A DNA stretch of 64,000 nt from Altererythrobacter sp. KTW20L (GTDB lineage Bacteria; Pseudomonadota; Alphaproteobacteria; Sphingomonadales; Sphingomonadaceae). The position numbers and the translations under genes are program-made. This document shows, piece by piece, positions 44,422-52,548 of this stretch; within the stretch, counting starts at the first letter, position 1, and the number at the start of each line of letters is the position of its first letter. The stretch covers positions 179,691-243,690 of the forward strand of contig NZ_JAMFLH010000005.1 in NCBI RefSeq assembly GCF_023501975.1. The letters run 5' to 3'. The notes beneath the pieces are model-generated. The model had not been told where the DNA came from and searched no databases. It worked only from the letters and a program-made list of their open reading frames with translations.

Positions 44422-45534
44422 TCAGGCCCCCTGCGAAGCGGTTGGAGACCGGCGATGGCGCGCCACGAAGCCCCGGTCGATACGGTCCTTCAGCCACCAG
44501 ACCAGCGACCCGGCCACGCACAACTCGCCCCACGAGGCAATGGCGCGGCGGTCTCCCGTGGACATCAGGTAGAGCGTGCGGCGGCGCGGCTGGTATTCGC
44601 GCAAGCCTCCCCCGCCCAGCCGCGCGCGGATATTGGCGGCGAGCACCGGCCCCGCCTTCACCGCGTGGACACCGGAGCGCGGCAGCTTGCGGTCGATCCG
44701 CTCGACAATGTCGCCGGCCGCCATGATCGCCGGATGCGACGTGCTGGCAAGGTCCGCGCCGACTGCCGCATATCCGGCATCGGTGCAGGCAAGGCCTGAT
44801 TGCGCCAGCCAGGCAGGCGCGCGGCTGCCGGTGGCGGCGATCACGTGGTCGGCGGCCAGGAACGAGCCATCCGATAGCTGCAGGCCGCCCGGTGCCCCTG
44901 CTGCCTGGGCAAAGTGGAGCGTGACCCCGCTGCGACCGAGCGCGCCAAGGGCCTTGTCCCGCACCCGCTGATGATGGCCAGGCAGGAAGCCTTCGTGCGG
45001 GCAGACCAGAGCAATGCTCGCGGATCGCTGGCGCAGGGCCCGGGCCGCAGCCAGTGCGATCTCGACCCCGGCAGCGCCGCCACCGACAACCGCCAGCGAC
45101 AAAAGTCCTGTGGACTCCGCAATCGCCGTCCAGCCAGCCAGGAACTGTTCCACCGGCTTCACCGGCAGCAGTCGTTCGCCCAGCACCGCAAGGCTGGACA
45201 GGTCCGCCTCGCCGCCTGTGGCAAGCGACAGGAGATCGAACGACAGCGTGTCTCCCGAAGCCAGCGTCAGCAGCCGCCAATCGGCATCAAGCCGGGTTAC
45301 CGCATCGTAGACCAGCCGCGCGCCGGCATGCTCGGCCAGCGGGGCAAGGTCGATCAGGCAGTCCTCCATGCGATAGTGGCCCGCCATCCAGCCCGGGACC
45401 ATGCCCGAATAGGCCGTGTGGCGCGCGGGCGTGACCAGCACCTTTTCCGCACCGGGCAGGGGCTCGCGTGCCCAGTCGGTCAGGACCGCCAGGTGGGCAT
45501 GGCCTCCGCCAGCCAGGATGATGCGTTTTGTCAC
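44422..45534 (-). CDS. NADH dehydrogenase II/SelD-associated-type FAD oxidoreductase
   Basis: 370 residues with two Rossmann folds: FAD motif RIILAGGGHAHLAVL at the N-terminus and NAD motif SLAVVGGGAAGVEIALAAA at about 145. The C-terminal half carries HPAIMAAGDIVERID, the FAD-contacting GD. GGGHAHL and the overall length are typical of the FAD-dependent proteins related to NDH-2 that also occur fused to SelD. It is the first gene of the minus-strand operon with the ECF sigma gene three bases downstream. Acceptor is unknown, perhaps quinone. Confidence 0.85.
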   Translation of the reverse strand: MTKRIILAGGGHAHLAVLTDWAREPLPGAEKVLVTPARHTAYSGMVPGWMAGHYRMEDCLIDLAPLAEHAGARLVYDAVTRLDADWRLLTLASGDTLSFDLLSLATGGEADLSSLAVLGERLLPVKPVEQFLAGWTAIAESTGLLSLAVVGGGAAGVEIALAAARALRQRSASIALVCPHEGFLPGHHQRVRDKALGALGRSGVTLHFAQAAGAPGGLQLSDGSFLAADHVIAATGSRAPAWLAQSGLACTDAGYAAVGADLASTSHPAIMAAGDIVERIDRKLPRSGVHAVKAGPVLAANIRARLGGGGLREYQPRRRTLYLMSTGDRRAIASWGELCVAGSLVWWLKDRIDRGFVARHRRSPTASQGA

Positions 45535-45590
45535 TTGCCGCCCCTAATGGCCCTGTTGCCGCGCTTGTCCGCAACGCGAACTACCCTCTT

Positions 45591-45616
45591 GTCGCGGCAG
45601 CCGCGCAAACCTTACA
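45591..45616 (-). promoter_or_regulatory. Candidate ECF-sigma promoter ahead of the oxidoreductase-sigma operon
   Basis: On the minus strand TGTAAG (45616-45611), 16 bases, CGAC (45594-45591), about 57 bases before the start codon of the first operon gene. It matches the element at 43616-43641 in both boxes and spacing, supporting autoregulation by the operon's ECF sigma factor. Confidence 0.62.
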
Positions 45617-45678
45617 CGACCAAAGGTCCATGTCCGCGCCAATTGACTCCACCCGGCATACCTGCTGCTCTGCGCCGC

Positions 45679-46443
45679 ATGAATGATCAACAGCCCGCAT
45701 CGCCGCAAGCCGCACCCGCCATGTGGGCTCCGCGCCTGTCGAAATGGGCGCTGGTCGCCATGCTGGTGGCGGTGGCCATCGCCTTCATCGGCCTGACCCT
45801 GGCGCGCTATGATGTCATCGCCAAGCTGTCCGGCTTTTCCGCCTTTCTCGGCGGAGGACTGGTGGCGGTGGTCGCCTTGCTGCTGGCGGTGCTGGCCCTG
45901 CTGATCGGCTGGAAAACGGGCAATCCGGCAAGGCCCAAGGCGCTGGTCGCGCTGGTAGTGGCGCTCGCCTATGTCAGCTTTATCGCCACACGGCCGATGG
46001 CGGCAGGCGATGCGCCTTCGATCCATGACGTGACTACGGATATCGCCAACCCGCCGCAGTTCGAAGTGCTGGAACTGCGGGAGGATAACCTCGCCGGGGT
46101 CGGCACGGTGGAGAACTGGCAGCAGATTCACGCCGCAGCCTATGGCGATCTCGGCCCGGTAACCCTGCCCCTGCCGGTGGCGGAAGCGACCCAGCAGGTC
46201 GCCCTGCTGGCAGCAGCCGAAGGGTGGGACGTGGTCACCACCGATCTGGCGCGCGGCCATGTGGAAGCAACCGCCAGCGTTTCCTACATCCGGTTCTACG
46301 ACGATGTCGTGGTCCGCGTTACCCCTGCTGGCGACAACAGCTCGCGGATCGACATGCGCTCGGTCAGCCGCGTCGGCGTGGGCGATCTGGGCGTCAATGC
46401 CCGCCGGGTGCGCTCCTTCCTGAGGAAGCTTACTGCCAGCTAG
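45679..46443 (+). CDS. DUF1499-domain membrane protein
   Basis: 254 residues: three transmembrane helices in the first 115 residues, then a periplasmic DUF1499 domain (about 135-250) with WDVVTTDLARGHVEATASVSYIRFYDDVVVRVTP and SRIDMRSVSRVGVGDLGVNARRVRSF, the characteristic ending of this family. Function of the family is unknown. It is divergent from the oxidoreductase-sigma operon across 145 bases and ends two bases before the convergent transporter gene. Confidence 0.85.
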   Translation: MNDQQPASPQAAPAMWAPRLSKWALVAMLVAVAIAFIGLTLARYDVIAKLSGFSAFLGGGLVAVVALLLAVLALLIGWKTGNPARPKALVALVVALAYVSFIATRPMAAGDAPSIHDVTTDIANPPQFEVLELREDNLAGVGTVENWQQIHAAAYGDLGPVTLPLPVAEATQQVALLAAAEGWDVVTTDLARGHVEATASVSYIRFYDDVVVRVTPAGDNSSRIDMRSVSRVGVGDLGVNARRVRSFLRKLTAS

Positions 46444-46445
46444 GA

Positions 46446-47732
46446 TCAGGCCGGATCGGGTGCCGGTCGGCGGGCATAGAAGCCGAAGCCGGCAATCACC
46501 GCATAGCACAGGGCCGGAAGGGCCAGCGCCTGGGCGAGGCCAACCTGATCTGCCAGCGCGCCATAGATTGCCGGAATGATCGCGCCACCGGCAATGGCCA
46601 CGTTGATGATGCCCGAACCGTCCGCCGCCTTGGAGCCGAGCTTCTCGCAGGCGAGCGAGAAGATGGTGGGGAACATGATCGCGTTCATCAGGCCCACGGC
46701 CAGCAGCGAATAGCCCGCCACCTCCCCGGTGGAGTTGGCCGATATGGCGATCAGGGTGATGGCCCCTGCCGCCACGGTGGCCAGCAGCAGGCCCGGGCTC
46801 ACCACCCGCAACAGGCCTGAACCGATAAACCGCCCGACCAGCGCCCCGCCCCAGTAGAGCGAGATCAGCTTGCCTGCCTCCTGTTCGGGCAGGCCCAGGA
46901 CATGCCCCTGCATCAGGTAATTGACGATGAAGGTGCCGATGGCGACTTCTGCCCCGACGTAGAGGAAAATGCACGCCGCGCCATAGCCGAACCGCGGGCG
47001 GGCGAGCAGCTTGAGACCGTCGGCAAAGCTCGATGCCTCGTGCTTTTCGCCCTTCAGCCGGTTGCGGAACATCCACACGACCCCGGCCACCACGGCCAGT
47101 GCCGCTGCAATGCCGAGATAGCCGTTCACGATCGCCTGGCTTTCGGCCTGCCGGTAAGCGGTCAGTTCCACGCCGGAAAGCTGGTCTGCCGTTATGGCCG
47201 CTAGCGATCCGAGGATCAGGATCGCCCCGAAATAGGGGAAAATCGTGGTGCCGAGGGAGTTGAACGCCTGGGCAAAAGTCAGGCGGCTGTGGGTGGTGGA
47301 TACCGGACCCAGCAGGCTGATCAGCGGGTTGGCCACGATCTGCACCAGCACCACGCCTGTCGCGAGAATGAAATAGGCGAACAGGAACACGCCGAACACC
47401 GCGCTCTGGCTGGCCGGGATGAACAGCAGGCAGCCGACCAGCATGGTCAGGAGGCCTGCCACCGCGCCGCGCATGTAGCCGATCTTCTTGACGAGCTGCG
47501 CGCCCGGAATCCCCACCACGGCATAGGCGATGAAGAAGCAGAACTGCACCAGGCTCGCCTCGAAGAAGCTGAGGGTGAACAGCTCCTTCAGTTTGGGAAT
47601 GATCACGTCGTTGAGCGAGGTGATCCCGCCGAAGATGAAGAACAGCGCGAAGACGAAATAGTTGAGGCCCGGCGCCTCCACCTGCGGGCGCGAGGCCGCG
47701 CTACCGGGTGCCAGGTCAGGTGCAAGTGCCAT
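46446..47732 (-). CDS. MFS sugar transporter, FucP/GluP type
   Basis: 428 residues, 12 helices. It resembles the fucose/glucose-galactose permease family: FALFFIFGGITSLNDVIIPKLKELFTLSFFEASLVQFCFF and the later LYVGAEVAIGTFIVNYL are its typical segments. It should import a monosaccharide, probably the glucose released by the GH3 enzyme encoded 38 bases upstream. A GGGGGGAGA ribosome site lies before the ATG. Together with GH3, GH16 and the TonB receptor it completes a beta-glucan uptake route. Confidence 0.9.
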   Translation of the reverse strand: MALAPDLAPGSAASRPQVEAPGLNYFVFALFFIFGGITSLNDVIIPKLKELFTLSFFEASLVQFCFFIAYAVVGIPGAQLVKKIGYMRGAVAGLLTMLVGCLLFIPASQSAVFGVFLFAYFILATGVVLVQIVANPLISLLGPVSTTHSRLTFAQAFNSLGTTIFPYFGAILILGSLAAITADQLSGVELTAYRQAESQAIVNGYLGIAAALAVVAGVVWMFRNRLKGEKHEASSFADGLKLLARPRFGYGAACIFLYVGAEVAIGTFIVNYLMQGHVLGLPEQEAGKLISLYWGGALVGRFIGSGLLRVVSPGLLLATVAAGAITLIAISANSTGEVAGYSLLAVGLMNAIMFPTIFSLACEKLGSKAADGSGIINVAIAGGAIIPAIYGALADQVGLAQALALPALCYAVIAGFGFYARRPAPDPA

Positions 47733-47770
47733 CGGTATTCTCCCCCCGAAACGAAGTCGGTATCAGCAAG

Positions 47771-50227
47771 TCAGAACGAACAAGGCGTGCCATCCGGCAC
47801 CGGCGCGCGCCTTACGCCGGAGATGCGGAAGGTGACATCGCCTTCAGTCTCGAACGCGATCCGCTGGCCCAGTGCAGGCGCGCACTGATCGGTAATGACC
47901 ATCTCGCGCCAGCCCTTGTCCTGTGCATGGGCGAAATGCGTGGCTAGGTCGATCACCTGGTTACCTTCGCCCACTCGCAGCCTGACGGGCGCAGCCGGAC
48001 GGGTGAGCACTTCGTAGGCCACGATCCACGCGCCGCCGCTGTCCTGGTCCTGAATCAGCCCGAACCGCGATCCGGCGCGCATCGTCACTTGCCGCGCATC
48101 TTCCTGGGCGGCCCGGTCATGGCCGCGCACGGTGACACCAGCCGCGCTCATATCGCCGCGCATCTGCGGCAACAGTTCGCCATCGCCTGCTGTACCGATC
48201 CGGGCAGCAAAGGCGGAAACGCCCTGCCCCAGGCGGCCCGAACCATAGACCAGCGCCCCGTCTTCGGGATTGCCGAGCGCCGAACAGTCCTCGTCCAGCG
48301 CAAACGGCCTCGAGGTCTCCCCTGTCGTCATGCCAAAGCCGAATGCGAACAGCGCGCCCTCGGGTCCGTTCAGCGGCCGGCCTTCGCAAGTGGCGGGCCA
48401 GGTGAACGACAGCCGACCAGTGGCGGGCCGCGCACCGGTGAGCACGTCGGCCACCCCCGCGCCCTCGCTGCCCGGAAGCCAGGCGGCGACAAAGGCATTG
48501 GCAGCGTTCAATTCGCGGTTCATCCACATCGGCCTGCCGGACAGGAACACCGCCACGCTGGGGATGCCCTGTTCGCGCAAGGTCCGCAGCAATGCCAGGC
48601 CTTCCTCGTCACGCAGCACCAGGTCACGCAGGTCGCCGGCGAATTCGGCATAGGGCCGTTCCCCGAATACGACCACCGCCACATCGGGACGGGTCGCGAA
48701 GCTGCCGTCGGGCGAAAGGGTGGCCGTGCCGCCGCCCGCCTCCACGGCGTCGCGCAGCCCTTCCCAGATCGAAGTTGCGCCGGGGAACCGGTCGCGCGGC
48801 AACTGGTCGGCGCGGCCACCCTGCCATTCCAGCGTCCAGCCGCCCGAGGCCTGGCCCACGTCGTCTGCCGCGCTGCCAGCCACCAGCACCCGCGCCCCGG
48901 GAGCCAGCGGCAGCACGCCGTCGTTCGACAGGATCACCTGCGAGCGGGCCACAGCCTCTCGCGCCAAAGAGCGATGTTCGGGCGAACCGAGCAGGTCGTA
49001 CTGCCCCGCCACGCCGCGTTCCGACGGCCGCCGTGCTTCAGGGCCAAGCAGGCCCGCGCGATATTTCAGCCGCAGCACGCGCCCGACCGCTTCATCCAGC
49101 CGGGCCATCGGCACCGTACCATCCCGCACCTGGGCCACCAGGCTTTCCAGCAGGCCGCGCCAGTCGTCCGGCACCATATAGATATCGAGCCCGGCCAGCA
49201 GGGCGTCGGGGCAATTGTCCACCTCGCACCCGGCAATCTGGCCGTGGCCGTTCCAGTCACCCACGACCAGCCCGTCAAACCCCATGCGGCCGCGCAGCAC
49301 GTCGGTTAGCATGGCGCGGTTGCCGTGCATCTTGGTGCCGTTGATCGAATTGAAGCTGGCCATGATCGTTTCGACCCCGGCTTCGATGGCGGCGGGATAG
49401 GGCACGGCATGGAGCGCAAGCAGTTCCTCGATATCGCCGTTAACATCGCCCTGGTCCACGCCCTGTTCGGTGCCGCCATCGCCGAAGAAATGCTTGGCCG
49501 TGGCGATCACCCGCCGGTCGCCGAGGTAGCCAGCGCCGGCCGGATCACCCTGCTGCCCGCGCACCAGAGCCGCACCCAGGCGGGCGACAAGTTCTGGATC
49601 CTCCGAATAGCTTTCGTAAGTCCGGCCCCAGCGATCATCCCGCGCCACGGCCACGGTGGGCGAGAAGTTCCAGTCGATCCCGGTCACTTCGATCTCGATC
49701 GCGGTCGCCTCGCCGATGCGCCGCACCAGTTCGGCATCGCCCGCCGCGCCAAGGGCGATGTTGTGCGGGAAAAGCGTGGCGCCGACGATGTTGGAATGGC
49801 CGTGGACCGCGTCTGTCCCCCAGATCACCGGGATGGCCGGCTCACCGCCGGGCAAGGGGCGGACCGAGGCCTCGTACATCTCGTCGGCCAGAGCCAGCCA
49901 GCGGTCAGCCGGGGCGAATTCATCGCCATAGGGCCCGCCGTTGCCGCCGTTGAGATAGCTGCCGAAGCGGTAGCGCTCCATGTCTGCCGCGGTGAAAGAA
50001 TTGATTTGCGGCTGGATGATCTGGGCGACCTTGCGTTCCAGCGACATGCGCGACAGCAGATCGGCCACTACCGCATCTTCGCCCTGTTCCCAGGGTGTCG
50101 CGGCAGAGACTGCCGCGGTTGTGGTACCAGCCGTCGCGCAGCTCGACAGGGCCACGCCACCCAAGGCCAGCCATGCCACCGTCGCCATGCGGATTGTCCG
50201 CCTCGAAGCCCCTGCCCGCATCGTCAT
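47771..50227 (-). CDS. GH3 exo-beta-glucosidase (1,3/1,4-beta-glucan glucohydrolase), lipoprotein
   Basis: 818 residues with a lipoprotein signal (LSSC). Domains in order are a GH3 TIM barrel (about 50-400), a GH3 alpha/beta domain (about 425-610) and a C-terminal region of about 200 residues that resembles the extension of the ExoP-type exo-1,3/1,4-beta-glucanases. The nucleophile should be the Asp in LVVGDWNG, and WGTDAVHGHSNIVGATLFPHNIALGA is the substrate-binding signature. It would release glucose from beta-glucan oligosaccharides in the periplasm. An almost perfect LacI-type palindrome is 7 bases upstream of the start codon. Precedes the MFS gene in one unit. Confidence 0.92.
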   Translation of the reverse strand: MTMRAGASRRTIRMATVAWLALGGVALSSCATAGTTTAAVSAATPWEQGEDAVVADLLSRMSLERKVAQIIQPQINSFTAADMERYRFGSYLNGGNGGPYGDEFAPADRWLALADEMYEASVRPLPGGEPAIPVIWGTDAVHGHSNIVGATLFPHNIALGAAGDAELVRRIGEATAIEIEVTGIDWNFSPTVAVARDDRWGRTYESYSEDPELVARLGAALVRGQQGDPAGAGYLGDRRVIATAKHFFGDGGTEQGVDQGDVNGDIEELLALHAVPYPAAIEAGVETIMASFNSINGTKMHGNRAMLTDVLRGRMGFDGLVVGDWNGHGQIAGCEVDNCPDALLAGLDIYMVPDDWRGLLESLVAQVRDGTVPMARLDEAVGRVLRLKYRAGLLGPEARRPSERGVAGQYDLLGSPEHRSLAREAVARSQVILSNDGVLPLAPGARVLVAGSAADDVGQASGGWTLEWQGGRADQLPRDRFPGATSIWEGLRDAVEAGGGTATLSPDGSFATRPDVAVVVFGERPYAEFAGDLRDLVLRDEEGLALLRTLREQGIPSVAVFLSGRPMWMNRELNAANAFVAAWLPGSEGAGVADVLTGARPATGRLSFTWPATCEGRPLNGPEGALFAFGFGMTTGETSRPFALDEDCSALGNPEDGALVYGSGRLGQGVSAFAARIGTAGDGELLPQMRGDMSAAGVTVRGHDRAAQEDARQVTMRAGSRFGLIQDQDSGGAWIVAYEVLTRPAAPVRLRVGEGNQVIDLATHFAHAQDKGWREMVITDQCAPALGQRIAFETEGDVTFRISGVRRAPVPDGTPCSF

Positions 50228-50233
50228 CCTCTA

Positions 50234-50253
50234 AATTGGGAACGTTCTCAATT
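50234..50253. promoter_or_regulatory. LacI-family operator upstream of GH3 gene
   Basis: A 20-base palindrome with central GAACGTTC and AATT ends, 18 of 20 positions symmetrical, in the 103-base gap between the LacI gene and the GH3 gene. It shares the core with the two sites at 55829-55863. Confidence 0.7.
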
Positions 50254-50330
50254 GATGGTCTTACACGGCTGGGCAGAGGGCGCAAGACCCTATCGGACGG
50301 GGTGAGGGCGGTAACGGCCCACGAGGTTGA

Positions 50331-51398
50331 TCAGACGCCGGATGAACCTGCTTGCGTGAGGTCCGCCACCGAATCACGTTCAATCAGGCTGCCCTCGATC
50401 ACCACCGGCATGGGCGGCAGATCCTCTCCCCGGTTGGACAGGATCAGCAGTTCCACCGCAGCCCCCACTGTGTCGGCCACCGGCTGGTCGATCGCGGTCA
50501 GTGGCGGCTGGACGAAGCGGACCACCGGCGAATTGTCGAAGCTGACCAGTGACAGGTCCTGCGGAACGGTAAGCTCCATGCTGCGAGCCACCGCCATGGT
50601 GGCCAGCGCCATCTGGTCGTTGCTAGCGATGATCGCGGTGGGAGGGCTGGCCTGCGAAAGCAGCCTGTGCGCCGCTTCCTCGCCGCTGGCATAGGAGAAG
50701 TCGCCCCGCTCGCACAGGTCGGTGTCCAGCCCGGCCTCGGCCATCGCCTCAAGCCAGCCAGTCTTGCGCCGGTCGCTCACGGCATATTCGCGCGGGCCGG
50801 CGATAAAACCGATCCGCCGGTGCCCCTTGGCAACGAGGTGGCGCGTGGCGACCCCCGCCATCCGGCTGTCGCCCATGGTCAGGGAAATCGCCCCGCCCTC
50901 CGCCCGCGAACCGATCCGCGCAAAGGCAATCCGCCGCTTTTCGAGCAGGCCTGTAATCAGGGCATTGTCCGAGTGCGGCGGTGTGAGGATCACGCCATCG
51001 GGTTGCAGCGCGGCGATGGCCGCATTCAGTTCACGCTCGATATTGTCGGCGTGGGTATCGACCAGTTCAAAGATCAGGCGATAGCCGTATTCAGCACACT
51101 TGAGCATCCCGCCCAGCAGCATCTGGTCCACCCAGTCGCTGCCCTCGCGCGCCTTCCATGCCTCGATCGTCCGCTCGCGGTCGTTCAGCGCCAGGATGAG
51201 ATAGCTTTTAGAACCGCTCATCCGCTGGGCGGCAATCGACGGGACATAGCCCAGCTTGTCGATCGAAGCCTGGACCCGGCGCTTCATCTCCGGGCGCACA
51301 TTCGGCTCGTCGTTGATGACGCGGCTGACCGTTTGCAGCGAGACGCCGGAATCGGCTTCCACGTGCTTGATCGTTACCGACTGGCGCCTGCGTCCCAC
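50331..51398 (-). CDS. LacI-family transcriptional regulator of the glucan locus
   Basis: 355 residues from a GTG with GGGGGGA seven bases upstream; a longer frame would overlap the GH16 gene. The N-terminal HTH and hinge are SVTIKHVEADSGVSLQTVSRVINDEPNVRPEMKRRVQASIDKLGYVPSIAAQRM, followed by a sugar-binding periplasmic-binding-protein domain. It starts one base after the GH16 stop and is therefore co-transcribed. LacI-type palindromes upstream of GH3 and between the TonB receptor and the halogenase gene are its probable targets, with a glucan oligosaccharide as likely inducer. Confidence 0.92.
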   Translation of the reverse strand: MGRRRQSVTIKHVEADSGVSLQTVSRVINDEPNVRPEMKRRVQASIDKLGYVPSIAAQRMSGSKSYLILALNDRERTIEAWKAREGSDWVDQMLLGGMLKCAEYGYRLIFELVDTHADNIERELNAAIAALQPDGVILTPPHSDNALITGLLEKRRIAFARIGSRAEGGAISLTMGDSRMAGVATRHLVAKGHRRIGFIAGPREYAVSDRRKTGWLEAMAEAGLDTDLCERGDFSYASGEEAAHRLLSQASPPTAIIASNDQMALATMAVARSMELTVPQDLSLVSFDNSPVVRFVQPPLTAIDQPVADTVGAAVELLILSNRGEDLPPMPVVIEGSLIERDSVADLTQAGSSGV

Positions 51399-51399
51399 G

Positions 51400-52422
51400 T
51401 CAATTCCCCCCGGTACACCTTTGCACACCGCCATCCTGCGGACACTGCCATACCCGCACCCAGTCTATTTCCACCCGCTTGGGAAAGCCCTCGGTCGAGA
51501 TTCCGCCCAGCGCGGTACTTTCCGGCCAGTTACCGCCAATGGCAAGGTTCAGGATGAGATGGAAGGGTCGGTCGAATGGTGCCTGGGGGTCGGTGCTGGC
51601 CCGGGTCCACCATTCATCCGCCTCCATGGTGCCATACGGCACCCCGTCGATCGTCCAGGTGAAGCGCCCCGGCTCCCAGATCACGCCATAGGTGTGGAAC
51701 CCGCCGTCCAGCACGGCGGGAAACGAGGTCTCGCGGTTGCGATAGACATTGTCCGGCGGCGCCGCGCCGAAATGCAGCGTGCCAAGGATAGAGTTCTCGC
51801 CACCCGGCTCGCAGGTGGGACAGGTCACACCCAGGTTGACCGCTTCCATGATGTCGATCTCGCCCGATAGCGGCCAGCCGCCATAGATCGATTCCTCGGG
51901 CATCATCCAGAAGGCGGGCCACACGCCCTGCCCCTGCGGCAGGCGCGCGCGGATCTCGAACCGGCCATAAAGCCAGGCCGCCTTGCCCTGGGTGGTCAGC
52001 TTGCCCGAAGTGAACGGCTTGGTCGCCTGCAAATGGGGGTCGGCCTGGCTGGCCGCCCAAAGCGCGGGCCAGGCGTTGCCGGTGCGGCTTTCCTCCAGCG
52101 CGGTGATGACCAGTGCACCGTTCTCGCCCACCACGTTGTCAGGCCGTGCCGTATAGCATTGCTGTTCGTTGTTGCCGCCGCCCCAGCAATCCTCGATCAG
52201 GTTCCAGCGTGCGGGATCGGGCGCCGCGCCGTCGAATTCGTCGGCCCAGACCAGTTGCCAGCTGCCCACCGATGTCGGAGATGGAGATGGTGCGGGAGCA
52301 GGCGTCGCAGGCGCTGACAGCACTGGCGCCGGTGCCTGGTCCGCCCCTCCGCACCCTGCCAGGCCGAGGCAAAAAGCGACGGCGGCCATACCGTGCCGGA
52401 TAGGTGCCAGGTTCGCCATCAT
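51400..52422 (-). CDS. GH16 endo-beta-1,3-glucanase (laminarinase-like) lipoprotein
   Basis: 340 residues from the first of two adjacent ATGs, with AGGGA upstream. Lipoprotein signal (LAGC, Cys24), then a Pro/Ala/Ser linker (28-52) and a GH16 domain. The active-site motif GEIDIME (187-193) gives nucleophile Glu188 and acid/base Glu193, the beta-bulge form typical of laminarinases; ARLPQGQGVWPAFWMMP is a further GH16 signature. It would cut beta-1,3-glucan at the cell surface for uptake through the adjacent TonB receptor. The LacI gene follows directly. Confidence 0.93.
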   Translation of the reverse strand: MMANLAPIRHGMAAVAFCLGLAGCGGADQAPAPVLSAPATPAPAPSPSPTSVGSWQLVWADEFDGAAPDPARWNLIEDCWGGGNNEQQCYTARPDNVVGENGALVITALEESRTGNAWPALWAASQADPHLQATKPFTSGKLTTQGKAAWLYGRFEIRARLPQGQGVWPAFWMMPEESIYGGWPLSGEIDIMEAVNLGVTCPTCEPGGENSILGTLHFGAAPPDNVYRNRETSFPAVLDGGFHTYGVIWEPGRFTWTIDGVPYGTMEADEWWTRASTDPQAPFDRPFHLILNLAIGGNWPESTALGGISTEGFPKRVEIDWVRVWQCPQDGGVQRCTGGN

Positions 52423-52480
52423 ATCCGTTTCCCTGTCCAAACGGGCAGGCAAGCACCAGCCCCTCCCCTTGAAAATAATC

Positions 52481-52516
52481 GACAGGCTCCGGCGAGGGAG
52501 TACGCCGGAGCCTGTC
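52481..52516 (-). terminator. Perfect 14-base-pair hairpin between TonB receptor and GH16 genes
   Basis: GACAGGCTCCGGCG pairs with CGCCGGAGCCTGTC around an 8-base loop. On the minus strand it is followed by GATTATTTTC, so it is a moderate intrinsic terminator or attenuator after the receptor gene. Confidence 0.75.
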
Positions 52517-52548
52517 TGCATTCACTCGTCCGTAGAGAAGCGCCGCCT

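Noticed and set aside
50240..50265. A third TGTAAG element on the minus strand upstream of the GH3 gene
   Set aside because: TGTAAG is present at 50265-50260 but the expected CGAC at the 16-base spacing is absent (CGTT occurs one base off), so it is probably not an ECF promoter.
51399..51434. ATG start of the LacI gene inside the GH16 gene
   Set aside because: The GTG at 51398 has a strong ribosome site, avoids the overlap and places the HTH at the usual distance from the N-terminus.
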